Assembly (NCBI GenBank): GCA_025458665.1
Contig: JALOSG010000073.1
Coordinates: 1-11,466 of the forward strand
DNA length: 11,466 bases
From: Serpentinimonas sp.
Lineage (GTDB): Bacteria; Pseudomonadota; Gammaproteobacteria; Burkholderiales; Burkholderiaceae_C
Direction of reading: 5' to 3'
Position 1 is the stretch's first letter. Each line of letters begins with the position of its first letter. Under the pieces are notes generated by a model. It was not told the DNA's origin. It did not search any database and worked only from the letters and a program-made list of their open reading frames with translations. The position numbers and the translations under genes were made by a program. Of the stretch, positions 1 through 6,093 are shown one piece after another.

Positions 1-797
1 GCCAGCCATTTGCGCGTATTCACCACGCCCTGCAACTGGCTCATATCGCCCACGATGACGGGGTAGCGGGAGAAGTCGGTGCTTTGCACCGTGGCCATCT
101 GGACCTCGAAGGGGTCTCCCAGATCGAGCACCACCACGTCGCTGCGCGGCACCATGAGCGAGCTGATCTGCCGGTCATCGAGGCGGAACACATTGCGCAC
201 CATGGTGTGTTCGTTGGATTCGATGACACCGGCAGTGGTGCCCTCCTGCAGCATGGCCTGAATCTCTTCCACCGTCACCGCAGCACCACTGTTCTGCTTC
301 ACGCCCAGCAGGCTCAGCAGTGTGTGGGTAGACGAAGACAGCAGCCAGACAAACGGCTTGGTGGCCACCGCCAGAAAGTGAATGGGCCGTGCCACCAGCC
401 GCGCCAGGGTTTCCGGGCTGCTCTGGCCAATGCGTTTGGGTACCAGTTCACCCACCACGATGGAGAAGTAGGTGATGACCACCACCACCAGCGCTGTGGC
501 GACCAGCTCACTGTAGTTCTGCGCCAGCCCGGCATCGGTCAACACCATGGCCAGCGGCGCGGCCAGTGCGGCTTCGCCCACAATGCCGTTGAGCACACCG
601 ATGGAGGTGATACCGATCTGGATGGTGGAGAGAAAGCGGGTGGGGTCCTCACCGAGCTTCAGAGCGGCCATGGCCGCCTTGTCGCCCTTGTCCACCAGCT
701 TTTGCAACCGGGCCTTGCGGGCAGTGACCAGTGCAATCTCGGACATGGCGAACAGTCCGTTGAGCACGATGAGCCCGACGAGTACCGCGATTTCCAT
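1..797 (-). CDS. CNNM / HlyC-CorC family membrane protein with CBS domains (C-terminus cut by window edge)
   Basis: The visible 265 residues have the layout of a CNNM-family (DUF21) integral membrane protein, a family linked to Mg/Co or other divalent cation export and often mislabelled hemolysin. Residues 1-25 are a hydrophobic segment with the NGLFAMSE motif. Residues 55-120 contain further membrane segments, ending in the conserved GELVPKRIG stretch (116-124). From about residue 212 the first cytosolic CBS domain starts (MVPRSDVVVLD, then DFSRYPVIVG at 241-250). The second CBS and the CorC/HlyC C-terminal domain lie outside the window. The ATG at 795-797 is chosen because the protein then begins right at the first hydrophobic segment; there is no clear Shine-Dalgarno. 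It follows the DedA-like gene by 39 bp on the same strand, so cotranscription is likely. The substrate cannot be read from sequence. Confidence 0.9.
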   Translation of the reverse strand, partial: MEIAVLVGLIVLNGLFAMSEIALVTARKARLQKLVDKGDKAAMAALKLGEDPTRFLSTIQIGITSIGVLNGIVGEAALAAPLAMVLTDAGLAQNYSELVATALVVVVITYFSIVVGELVPKRIGQSSPETLARLVARPIHFLAVATKPFVWLLSSSTHTLLSLLGVKQNSGAAVTVEEIQAMLQEGTTAGVIESNEHTMVRNVFRLDDRQISSLMVPRSDVVVLDLGDPFEVQMATVQSTDFSRYPVIVGDMSQLQGVVNTRKWL

Positions 798-821
798 AGT
801 CGTGTAGAAATTGGGCCCGCC

Positions 822-837
822 AGCGGGAGGACCCGCT
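822..837 (-). other. Short hairpin between the dedA-like and CNNM genes
   Basis: AGCGGG (822-827) and CCCGCT (832-837) form a perfect 6-bp inverted repeat with a 4-nt loop. It touches the stop codon of the upstream gene (837-839) and lies 25 bp ahead of the next start. There is no T-run after it, so it could be a weak attenuator or an RNA-processing site in a two-gene message rather than a full terminator. The structure is seen; the function is inferred. Confidence 0.35.
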
Positions 838-1406
838 CAGGCGGACCCGAACAGGCCGTGGGTGCTGGTGAGCAGCCAGTAGAAAAGATAGAAGCGCGGA
901 ATACGGAACAGCACGGAAGCGGCCAGCACCGTGGTCCAGCGGACGCCCAGCACCCCCGAAGTCCAGCAAGTCACCGAGTACGGCAAGGGTGTGACGGCAC
1001 CTACCACCACGGCCCAGAAACCGTACTTGCGGATGAAGTCGTGGTGATCGGTCTTGAAATGGCCGAACAGGCGCTGTGTCCAGGCGAAATGTCCCAGCCA
1101 GCGGCCAATGCTGTAGCCCGTCATGCCGGCGCACACCGACACCACACCCAGCAGGCCCACATACATCGGCCAGTTGGCCGCCAGCGGGCTGTTGGCAATG
1201 ATGACCAGAAGGATGTCGGGCGGGAACGGCGTGACCAGGGAATCGGTGATGGCCAGAATCACGGCCATGCCGGCAAAACCGATACGCTCCACGATCCAGG
1301 TGGTGACCTTGACCAGTTCGGGCTCGAAGAGGTAGCCAAGGACGCCCATGAGCACGACAAAGACTACCAGCCCCACAAGGGCATTGATCAGGTTGCGTCG
1401 AATCAT
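837..1406 (-). CDS. YqaA/DedA-type (VTT domain) membrane protein
   Basis: A 189-residue integral membrane protein resembling the YqaA branch of the DedA/VTT (SNARE-associated) family, whose better-studied members act in membrane homeostasis and lipid scrambling. Residues 8-27 form the first membrane helix (NALVGLVVFVVLMGVLGYLF). The middle holds a re-entrant-like stretch with DSLVTPFPPDILLV, and the typical later motif is VVVGAVTPLPYSVTCWTSGVLG, followed by an Arg-containing helix (FRIPRFYLFYWLL). The ATG at 1404-1406 places the start just before the first helix. A TTG nine codons upstream is a weaker alternative. No strong Shine-Dalgarno is visible for either. It is the first gene of a probable two-gene unit with the CNNM protein. 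The family call is good; the precise function is unknown. Confidence 0.85.
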   Translation of the reverse strand: MIRRNLINALVGLVVFVVLMGVLGYLFEPELVKVTTWIVERIGFAGMAVILAITDSLVTPFPPDILLVIIANSPLAANWPMYVGLLGVVSVCAGMTGYSIGRWLGHFAWTQRLFGHFKTDHHDFIRKYGFWAVVVGAVTPLPYSVTCWTSGVLGVRWTTVLAASVLFRIPRFYLFYWLLTSTHGLFGSA

Positions 1407-1628
1407 GAAAGCGGCTAATGCCTCGGCCAACGGTGAAACTGGGTCGCCCCATGCACTGGCGGCCGCAAAGCCCCTGTGGCGCGATGGCGCTCTGCCCGCC
1501 AGGCTCTGCACCACCTGTCGGAGCGGGCAGTGTATCGCTTCCCGGCGCCGGCGAAGCCGGGTCGACCCAATTATTCCTCGCCACTGGCGTGGCTGCTGGC
1601 ACTCATCCCCAGTGCGCGTGGGCAACCC

Positions 1629-1637
1629 TGTGGATAA
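1629..1637 (-). promoter_or_regulatory. DnaA-box-like 9-mer
   Basis: TGTGGATAA on the plus strand is the exact complement of the consensus DnaA box TTATCCACA. It stands alone: I see no cluster of boxes, AT-rich unwinding element or replication gene nearby, so it is not an origin. It could be a DnaA-responsive regulatory site or a chance match. Confidence 0.3.
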
Positions 1638-1686
1638 GCCTTTGCCAACTGGTTCAAGGCATTGATCTGCAAGGCGCCGGCTGAGC

Positions 1687-1705
1687 CTGCCTGTTTGACA
1701 GGCAG
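1687..1705. promoter_or_regulatory. Perfect 8-bp inverted repeat containing TTGACA
   Basis: CTGCCTGT (1687-1694) and ACAGGCAG (1698-1705) form a perfect dyad with a 3-bp centre. The right half includes an exact sigma-70 -35 hexamer, TTGACA (1695-1700), pointing toward the SDR gene that starts 75 bp further on. No good -10 lies 16-18 bp downstream (1717-1724 is GC-rich), so this may be an operator over a regulator-dependent promoter, or only a hairpin. The dyad is seen; the role is inferred. Confidence 0.35.
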
Positions 1706-1769
1706 TGTACGGGTGGGACCGGGGTACGGCCTGCCGCGCAGCGGGCAGAATTGGGGGCTTTGGCTGATG

Positions 1770-1774
1770 AAGGA
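1770..1774 (+). promoter_or_regulatory. Shine-Dalgarno that fixes the SDR start
   Basis: AAGGA lies 6 nt before the ATG at 1781. It favours that codon over the TTG at 1751, which would add ten residues (GALADEGLCM in part) that do not look like an SDR N-terminus. Confidence 0.7.
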
Positions 1775-1780
1775 CTTTGT

Positions 1781-2485
1781 ATGTCGCAGGAAAAAGTGGC
1801 CCTGGTGACCGCAGGGGGTTCGGGCATGGGGGCCGCTGCCGCGCGCCGCCTGGCAAAAGACGGCTACCGGGTGGCTGTTCTGTCTTCCTCGGGGAAAGGA
1901 GAAGCGCTGGCCGAGGAGCTTGGCGGCGTGGGCGTGACGGGCTCCAACCTGGAGACCGCCGACGTGCAACGCCTGGTGGATGCGGCCATGCAGCGCTGGG
2001 GCCGGGTGGATGCGCTGGTGAACTCGGCCGGGCACGGGCCGCGCGGGCCACTTCTTGACATCACCGACGAGGACTGGCACCGGGGGATGGAGGTGTACTT
2101 CCTCGCGGCAGTCAGGCCCATCCGGCTGGTGGCTCCCATCATGGCGGCCCAGGGTGGCGGGGCCATTGTGAACATTTCCACCGCCTGGGCGTTCGAGCCT
2201 TCCGCCATGTTCCCCACTTCGGCGGTGTTCCGGGCTGGCCTGGCGAGTTTCACCAAAATCTTTGCCGACAACTACGCCGCCCGGAATGTGCGCATGAACA
2301 ACGTGTTGCCCGGCTGGATAGACAGCCTGCCCGCTACCGAAGAGCGCCGCCAGAGCGTTCCCATGGCCCGCTATGGCCGCGCCGAAGAGGTGGCCGCCAC
2401 GGTGGCTTTCCTGCTCTCGGAGGGTGCCGGCTACATCACTGGACAGAACCTGCGCGTGGACGGCGGTATCACGCGCTCTGTCTGA
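1781..2485 (+). CDS. SDR-fold protein lacking the catalytic Tyr/Lys
   Basis: A 234-residue short-chain dehydrogenase/reductase fold. The N-terminal nucleotide-binding loop is present (LVTAGGSGMGAAAARRLA, 8-25), as are NSAG (81-84, the NAG motif), NIS with Ser133, and the C-terminal GAGYITGQNLRVDGG (215-229) typical of FabG-like SDRs. The active site is unusual. Where YxxxK is expected, 13-14 residues after Ser133, the sequence reads PTSAVFRAG (145-153), so Tyr and Lys are replaced (T146/F150 or S147/R151 depending on alignment). The active-site Asn position also seems changed (MEVYFL, 103-108). Flanking residues, including AGLASFTK and RMNNVLPGW, are well preserved, so this is a family feature and not decay. 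It probably binds NAD(P)(H); normal SDR catalysis is doubtful. It may be a divergent reductase, a sensor or a structural homologue. It is transcribed alone or with the downstream receptor, 133 bp away. Confidence 0.85.
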   Translation: MSQEKVALVTAGGSGMGAAAARRLAKDGYRVAVLSSSGKGEALAEELGGVGVTGSNLETADVQRLVDAAMQRWGRVDALVNSAGHGPRGPLLDITDEDWHRGMEVYFLAAVRPIRLVAPIMAAQGGGAIVNISTAWAFEPSAMFPTSAVFRAGLASFTKIFADNYAARNVRMNNVLPGWIDSLPATEERRQSVPMARYGRAEEVAATVAFLLSEGAGYITGQNLRVDGGITRSV

Positions 2486-2512
2486 GCGGCAGCGGGCGCA
2501 CGGACTCCCGGC

Positions 2513-2518
2513 TAGAAT
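2513..2518 (+). promoter_or_regulatory. Candidate -10 element for the chemoreceptor gene
   Basis: TAGAAT matches the sigma-70 -10 consensus at 5 of 6 positions and lies 100 bp before the chemoreceptor start. No recognisable -35 sits at 16-18 bp. A sigma-28 (flagellar) promoter was looked for and not seen. Confidence 0.3.
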
Positions 2519-2547
2519 CCGCGGCGCTTTAGGGCCGTGCTGATGCA

Positions 2548-2576
2548 GCCGCGGCCTGGAGCCCTGCGGCCGCGGC
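2548..2576 (+). other. GC-rich hairpin ahead of the chemoreceptor gene
   Basis: GCCGCGGCC (2548-2556) and GGCCGCGGC (2568-2576) make a perfect 9-bp stem with an 11-nt loop. It lies between the SDR stop and the MCP start with no T-tract behind it. If transcription starts near 2525, it would be part of the MCP leader RNA, ending 33 nt before the ribosome site. Otherwise it could end transcripts of the SDR gene. Confidence 0.45.
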
Positions 2577-2618
2577 GGCACAACCGCGCTGGCTGTCCCC
2601 CACCCTTCAGGAACTCTG

Positions 2619-4199
2619 ATGAAAAACGTTTCCGTCGCCGCCCGCCTGGGCCTGGGCTTTGCCAGCGTGGTCTTGATCTTTCTGGTCGTGCTGGCTTTCA
2701 CACTGTTCGAAATCTCCAAGGTGCGCGACCAGAGTCAGCGCATTGAACTGGAGACCCGCCTGCTCAAGCTGGCCGACGACTGGCTGGGCGACGTGAGGCA
2801 GAACTCGGCGCGCTCCCTGGCGGTGGCCCAGGCCGAAGGCACGACCATGCTCGAATTCTTCCGCGAGGACATGGCCGCCACGTCGCGCGGCACCACCGTC
2901 ACGCAGAAGACTTTTCTAGAGCTGGCGGTCTCTCCGGAGTCCCGCCGCCTGGCCGATGAGGTGGGCAAGGTGCGGGTGGAATGGCTGGCTGTGCGCGACG
3001 ACATCAACAAGGTGAAGGATGCGGGTGACGACGCCGGCGCGCGCGAACTGGTGCGCACACGCTTTGTACCGGTGACCCAGCGCTACATCGAAGTGACCCA
3101 GGCGCTGTCGAACCACCAGCTTGAAGAGATGCGCTTGCTGGAAGCCGCCATCGAGACCTCCTTCGACCGGATGATCCGTTTCATCGTGGTGCTGGCAGTG
3201 ATCGGCATCGCGGTGGCGGTGCTGGTGTGCTGGCAATTCGTGGTGGGTTTCCGCCGCTCCATCCAGAAGTGCATTGCGGCGGCCGAGCGCATCGGGGCCG
3301 GGGATCTGTCGGCATCGGAGGTGGAAGAGGGCCGCAACGAGTTCGTGACCCTGCAAGCGGCCATGGCACGTGCACAGGGTTCGCTGCAGCAGACGGTCCT
3401 GTCGGTGCGCCAGGCCACCCACAGCATTGCCGGCGCGAGTGCCGAGATTGCCACAGGCAACCAGGACCTTTCCGGGCGTACCGAACAGGCCGCCAGCAGC
3501 CTGGAGGAAACCGCATCGAGCATGGAGGAGCTGACCTCCACGGTACAACAGTCTGCCGAAGCCGCCAGCCAGGCCAACCAGCTGGCGGCGGCAGCGGCCC
3601 AGTCGGCCAGCAAAGGCGGCTCGGTGATGTCTCAGGTGGTCACCACCATGGAGGACATCAACCAGAGCAGCCGCAAGATCAGCGACATCATTGGCGTGAT
3701 CGATGGGATTGCTTTCCAGACCAACATCCTGGCGCTCAACGCGGCGGTGGAAGCGGCACGTGCCGGTGAACAAGGCCGCGGCTTTGCCGTGGTGGCCGCG
3801 GAAGTGCGCAGCCTGGCGCAGCGCAGCGCCAACGCCGCCAAGGAGATCAAGGCGCTCATCCAGACCAGCGTGGAGAAGGTCGATACCGGCAGTGAGCTGG
3901 TGAGCCAGGCTGGCGCCACCATGCAGGAAATCATGCAGTCGGTGCAACGCGTGAGCGACATCATTGGCGATATCAGCGCGGGCGCGCGGGAACAGTCCGA
4001 CGGCATTGCGCAGGTGAACACCGCCATCAACCAGCTGGACCAGATGACCCAGCAGAACGCGGCGCTGGTGGAGCAGAGCGCGGCCGCCGCCGAGAGCCTG
4101 CGCGAACAGGCCGACCGCCTGGGTGAAGTGGTGGCCGTGTTCCGCCTGGAAAGCGGCCCGCTGGGCACCGGTGGCAACGGCCAGCTGCGGCTGCGCTGA
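2619..4199 (+). CDS. Methyl-accepting chemotaxis protein (4-helix-bundle sensor, HAMP, MCP signal domain)
   Basis: A complete 526-residue transmembrane chemoreceptor. Membrane helix 1 covers residues 10-30. A helical periplasmic ligand domain of about 155 residues follows (four-helix-bundle type) and is closed by membrane helix 2 at 188-209. HAMP covers about 210-263, then a long cytoplasmic coiled-coil hairpin. Probable methylation segments include the Glu-pair stretch TEQAASSLEETASSMEEL (288-305). The highly conserved CheA/CheW contact tip is intact around GIAFQTNILALNAAVEAA (363-380) and ARAGEQGRGFAVVAAEVRSL (380-399). The C-terminus ends in GGNGQLRLR with no NWETF-like CheR/CheB tether. 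AGGA at 2609-2612 sits 6 nt from the ATG and supports this start. The ligand cannot be predicted. No che genes are adjacent, so this is an orphan receptor feeding a pathway encoded elsewhere. Confidence 0.96.
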   Translation: MKNVSVAARLGLGFASVVLIFLVVLAFTLFEISKVRDQSQRIELETRLLKLADDWLGDVRQNSARSLAVAQAEGTTMLEFFREDMAATSRGTTVTQKTFLELAVSPESRRLADEVGKVRVEWLAVRDDINKVKDAGDDAGARELVRTRFVPVTQRYIEVTQALSNHQLEEMRLLEAAIETSFDRMIRFIVVLAVIGIAVAVLVCWQFVVGFRRSIQKCIAAAERIGAGDLSASEVEEGRNEFVTLQAAMARAQGSLQQTVLSVRQATHSIAGASAEIATGNQDLSGRTEQAASSLEETASSMEELTSTVQQSAEAASQANQLAAAAAQSASKGGSVMSQVVTTMEDINQSSRKISDIIGVIDGIAFQTNILALNAAVEAARAGEQGRGFAVVAAEVRSLAQRSANAAKEIKALIQTSVEKVDTGSELVSQAGATMQEIMQSVQRVSDIIGDISAGAREQSDGIAQVNTAINQLDQMTQQNAALVEQSAAAAESLREQADRLGEVVAVFRLESGPLGTGGNGQLRLR

Positions 4200-4206
4200 G
4201 CCCGCC

Positions 4207-4242
4207 AGCCCCCCCTGGTTCAGGAGACCCTGACCGGGGGCT
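4207..4242. terminator. Imperfect hairpin between convergent MCP and MFS genes
   Basis: TCAGG (4220-4224) pairs with CCTGA (4229-4233) across a 4-nt loop, and with small bulges the stem extends outward through runs of C (4212-4215) and G (4237-4240). The two genes end head-on only 20 bp apart, and the structure includes the stop codon of the MFS gene. No T-run follows on either side, so it is a weak candidate for bidirectional termination. Confidence 0.4.
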
Positions 4243-5425
4243 TGCGGCCTTGCAGCGGTGTGCCCGGAGTCAGGGCAAGGTAAGTGACCGCCAGGCCTGC
4301 TGCGCTGAGGAACAACAGCGCCGAAGCCAGCCCATGCAGGCCGGTGGCGTCGAACAGGGCGCCACCGAGTGCGGGGCTGCTGGCGGTGCCCACCGAGTAA
4401 GCCACCACCAGCCAGCCAATGGCGCGAACCAGTCTGGCCCCGGAGAGGCGGTTGCCCAGTTCCACGATCATGAGCGTGTACACAGCCCCGCCCACACCGC
4501 CGAGGGTGAAGCCCACGAACCAGAGCACCTGCAGCGGGTTGCTGGCGGCCATGAGCAGCACCGCATTGGCCACCAGCACCACCAGCCACGCGGCCAGCGT
4601 GATGTGGCGCACGCCAAACCGGTCGGCCAGGTGACCGGCCGGCGGCTGCAGCAAGGCGCTGCCAGCCCCAATGACCGCACCCAGCCAGGCGGCGCTTTCC
4701 AGCGTCATGCCCAGCCGCATGGAAATCGCGGGCAACAAGGCCGAGACGCCGGCCTCCATGAGGCCACTGAGCACGGCAACAGCCAGCAGCGGAAACATCA
4801 GGGTGCGCCACGCGGCGGCATCGGCTGCCGTATCGGCGCTGGTACCCGCCTGCACCGTCGGCCGGGCCGGCGCCGTGAAGGCCAGCAACGGCAGACTCAC
4901 CAGCAAGGCCAGCAGCATGAGCGCCGTGCTGGCCAGGGGAACAGGCACATCCAGCCAGCGCAGGAGGGGCACCATGGCGGGGCCCACCATCAATCCCAGA
5001 CCTACAGCGGTTTCGAACAGCCCCACATACAGGCCGCGCTTTTCCGCAGGGGCCGCCTCGGCCAGCCAGGATTCACCGGCCACCCAGACGAAGCCGCCAC
5101 CCAGCCCCAGGACGAAGGCACTGGCCAGCCAGCCCGCAATGTGCTCGTGCCAGGTGGTGCCTGCTATGGCGGCACAGGCCAGTGCCGTTGCCGCCACAAA
5201 CACCCGGGCGTGCCCGTAGCGCGCCACCACAGCGTGGGCGCGGGTGCTGGCCAGCACAATGCCCACCCACATGGCCGTGGCCAGAGAGCCCACCACCACG
5301 ACCGGGCGGCCCTGCGCGGCTGTCTGCAGGGCCATGTGGGTCATGAGCGCGAACTCGGACGCCACGAACACGAAATAGACGGCCGGGATGACCCACAGCA
5401 CCGCCGAACTTTGGCGGGAGTTCAT
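4220..5425 (-). CDS. Major facilitator superfamily transporter, YcaD-like
   Basis: A 401-residue protein with about twelve hydrophobic segments in two halves, joined by a polar loop at about 185-208. The loop between helices 8 and 9 keeps a good MFS motif (GHLADRFGVRH, 264-274); the matching loop between helices 2 and 3 is degenerate. The segment GGGFVWVAGESWLAEAAPAE (109-128) resembles the YcaD branch of the superfamily. It sits in the inner membrane and is presumably a proton-coupled exporter, but the substrate is unknown. The ATG (5423-5425) overlaps the tetR stop as ATGA and has a near-ideal Shine-Dalgarno inside tetR. It is therefore the second gene of a tetR-MFS operon and is probably controlled by that repressor and its ligand, which would fit drug or toxic-metabolite efflux. 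Confidence 0.9.
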   Translation of the reverse strand: MNSRQSSAVLWVIPAVYFVFVASEFALMTHMALQTAAQGRPVVVVGSLATAMWVGIVLASTRAHAVVARYGHARVFVAATALACAAIAGTTWHEHIAGWLASAFVLGLGGGFVWVAGESWLAEAAPAEKRGLYVGLFETAVGLGLMVGPAMVPLLRWLDVPVPLASTALMLLALLVSLPLLAFTAPARPTVQAGTSADTAADAAAWRTLMFPLLAVAVLSGLMEAGVSALLPAISMRLGMTLESAAWLGAVIGAGSALLQPPAGHLADRFGVRHITLAAWLVVLVANAVLLMAASNPLQVLWFVGFTLGGVGGAVYTLMIVELGNRLSGARLVRAIGWLVVAYSVGTASSPALGGALFDATGLHGLASALLFLSAAGLAVTYLALTPGTPLQGRKPPVRVS

Positions 5426-6030
5426 CGCGTTCCTCCGCGGCGGGTCTTGGCCGGGACTGTGGGGGGCAGTGCGGCATCGGCTTGGGGTTGGGGTTGGGGT
5501 TGGGCCAGCTCCAGCATGCGTTGCACCACGGCGCGCCGCTCGCTGCGGCTCAGGGGCGACAGTCCCAGCGTTTCCTGCCAGAACAGTCCGTCGGCCGCCA
5601 GGGTGAGCAGGCAGGCCATGACCGGGTCGGCGCTGGCGCGGGCCACATCGGCATGGTGCTTCTCGTAATAGCGCTTCCAGGGCTCGTTCAGCGCCTTGGA
5701 AGTGGTGGCGGCGCTGAGCAGTCCCGCGCACAGCCGCGAGGTTTCTTCATCGGGCTCGGTGCTCGACTGCAGGTAGGCCAGCAGGTCTGCATTGGGGCCA
5801 GACGTGCGGCGGCGCTTGTCGGCCACACACCCGTTCCAGTGCTGAAGGTCGTTCTCCACCAGCGCCTGCAACAGCGCATCCTTGGTGGGGAAGTGGTACA
5901 CGATACCGCCCCGCGTGATACCGCTGCGCCGCACCAACTCGTCGAAGGTGAGGTTGGCCGCGCCAATGTCCTTGACGATGGCTTCGGCAGCGGCCAGGAC
6001 GGCGGCTTTGGCATGGGGAGGTCTGGTCAT
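5422..6030 (-). CDS. TetR/AcrR family transcriptional repressor
   Basis: A 202-residue regulator. The N-terminal DNA-binding domain is clear: LTFDELVRRSGITRGGIVYH (27-46) forms the helix-turn-helix and is followed by FPTKDALLQALV, the usual TetR-family consensus. The remainder is a helical ligand/dimer domain. The tail from about residue 175 is low-complexity (AQPQPQPQAD), then basic and likely disordered. The ATG at 6028-6030 lacks a Shine-Dalgarno, and a palindromic operator ends directly in front of it, so the gene probably represses itself and the overlapping MFS gene. The upstream exporter gene (stop at 6094) reads in the same direction, so some read-through is possible. Confidence 0.93.
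   Translation of the reverse strand: MTRPPHAKAAVLAAAEAIVKDIGAANLTFDELVRRSGITRGGIVYHFPTKDALLQALVENDLQHWNGCVADKRRRTSGPNADLLAYLQSSTEPDEETSRLCAGLLSAATTSKALNEPWKRYYEKHHADVARASADPVMACLLTLAADGLFWQETLGLSPLSRSERRAVVQRMLELAQPQPQPQADAALPPTVPAKTRRGGTR
5431..5436 (-). promoter_or_regulatory. Strong Shine-Dalgarno of the MFS gene inside tetR
   Basis: GGAGGA on the minus strand lies 5 nt before the MFS ATG and also encodes the Gly-Gly near the TetR C-terminus. With the ATGA overlap it supports translational coupling and confirms the MFS start. Confidence 0.75.
5484..5504 (+). repeat. Telomere-like (GGGGTT)n repeat with G-quadruplex pattern in tetR
   Basis: Four G-runs (5484-5487, 5490-5493, 5496-5499, 5502-5504) are separated by TT, giving three GGGGTT units plus GGG. 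On the coding strand this gives the alternating Gln-Pro tail of TetR. The unit is 6 bp, so copy-number change keeps the frame. The G-rich strand is the template strand for tetR-MFS transcription, 59 bp upstream of the MFS start codon. The repeat is seen; quadruplex formation is inferred. Confidence 0.8.
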
Positions 6031-6031
6031 A

Positions 6032-6055
6032 ACTGTACAGTACGTTTTGTACAGT
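6032..6055. promoter_or_regulatory. Palindromic operator of the tetR-MFS operon
   Basis: ACTGTACA (6032-6039) and TGTACAGT (6048-6055) are perfect inverted arms with an 8-bp spacer. The left arm is also part of a self-contained 10-bp palindrome, ACTGTACAGT (6032-6041). The site ends 1 bp from the tetR ATG and covers the region just downstream of the predicted -10, which is the normal place for an autorepressor. Binding by the adjacent TetR protein is inferred from position and symmetry. Confidence 0.7.
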
Positions 6056-6056
6056 A

Positions 6057-6062
6057 ATTGTA
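6057..6062 (-). promoter_or_regulatory. Predicted -10 of the tetR-MFS promoter
   Basis: TACAAT on the minus strand matches the sigma-70 -10 at 5 of 6 positions, 26 bp before the tetR ATG. Transcription would start near 6050, leaving a leader of about 20 nt made up almost entirely of the operator. The -35 at 17 bp is poor (CTGCAC). Confidence 0.5.
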
Positions 6063-6093
6063 GGGCAAACCAGCCCGGCGTGCAGCATCTGGA

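Larger units (their letters stand above)
1407..1780. other. Divergent intergenic region without a gene
   Basis: About 374 bp separate the dedA-like gene (leftward) from the SDR gene (rightward). Open frames crossing it have no family resemblance and no start with a ribosome site, so I call no gene. It holds a hairpin at 1537-1557 (GCTTC/GAAGC arms around the palindrome CCGGCGCCGG), an exact DnaA-box word at 1629-1637, an 8-bp inverted repeat at 1687-1705, and a repeated word GGCAGTGTA (1527-1535 and 1702-1710). No confident sigma-70 pair was found for either gene. Confidence 0.6.

Noticed and set aside
84..1418. Long plus-strand open frame over the CNNM and dedA genes
   Set aside because: Its product is rich in His, Gln and Arg without any family pattern, as expected from the antisense of membrane-protein genes in GC-rich DNA. 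The minus-strand frames have clear family motifs.
1629..1637. Replication origin
   Set aside because: A single DnaA box only; no box cluster, AT-rich region, dnaA, dnaN, rep or par gene.
1418..1684. Possible 88-codon gene in the dedA/SDR gap
   Set aside because: No ribosome site, no recognisable motif, and an amino acid composition typical of non-coding GC-rich DNA.
2916..4811. Long minus-strand frame of more than 600 codons across the MCP gene
   Set aside because: It is antisense to a perfectly conserved chemoreceptor and runs into the MFS gene in another frame. No domain is visible.
4250..5668. Long plus-strand frame across the MFS and tetR genes
   Set aside because: The composition is Gln/His/Gly-rich antisense of a membrane protein; the minus-strand products are clear.
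6033..6054. LexA (SOS) box before tetR
   Set aside because: CTGT and ACAG are present, but the spacing is 0 or 14 bp, not the 8 bp of a LexA site. A TetR operator explains the symmetry better.
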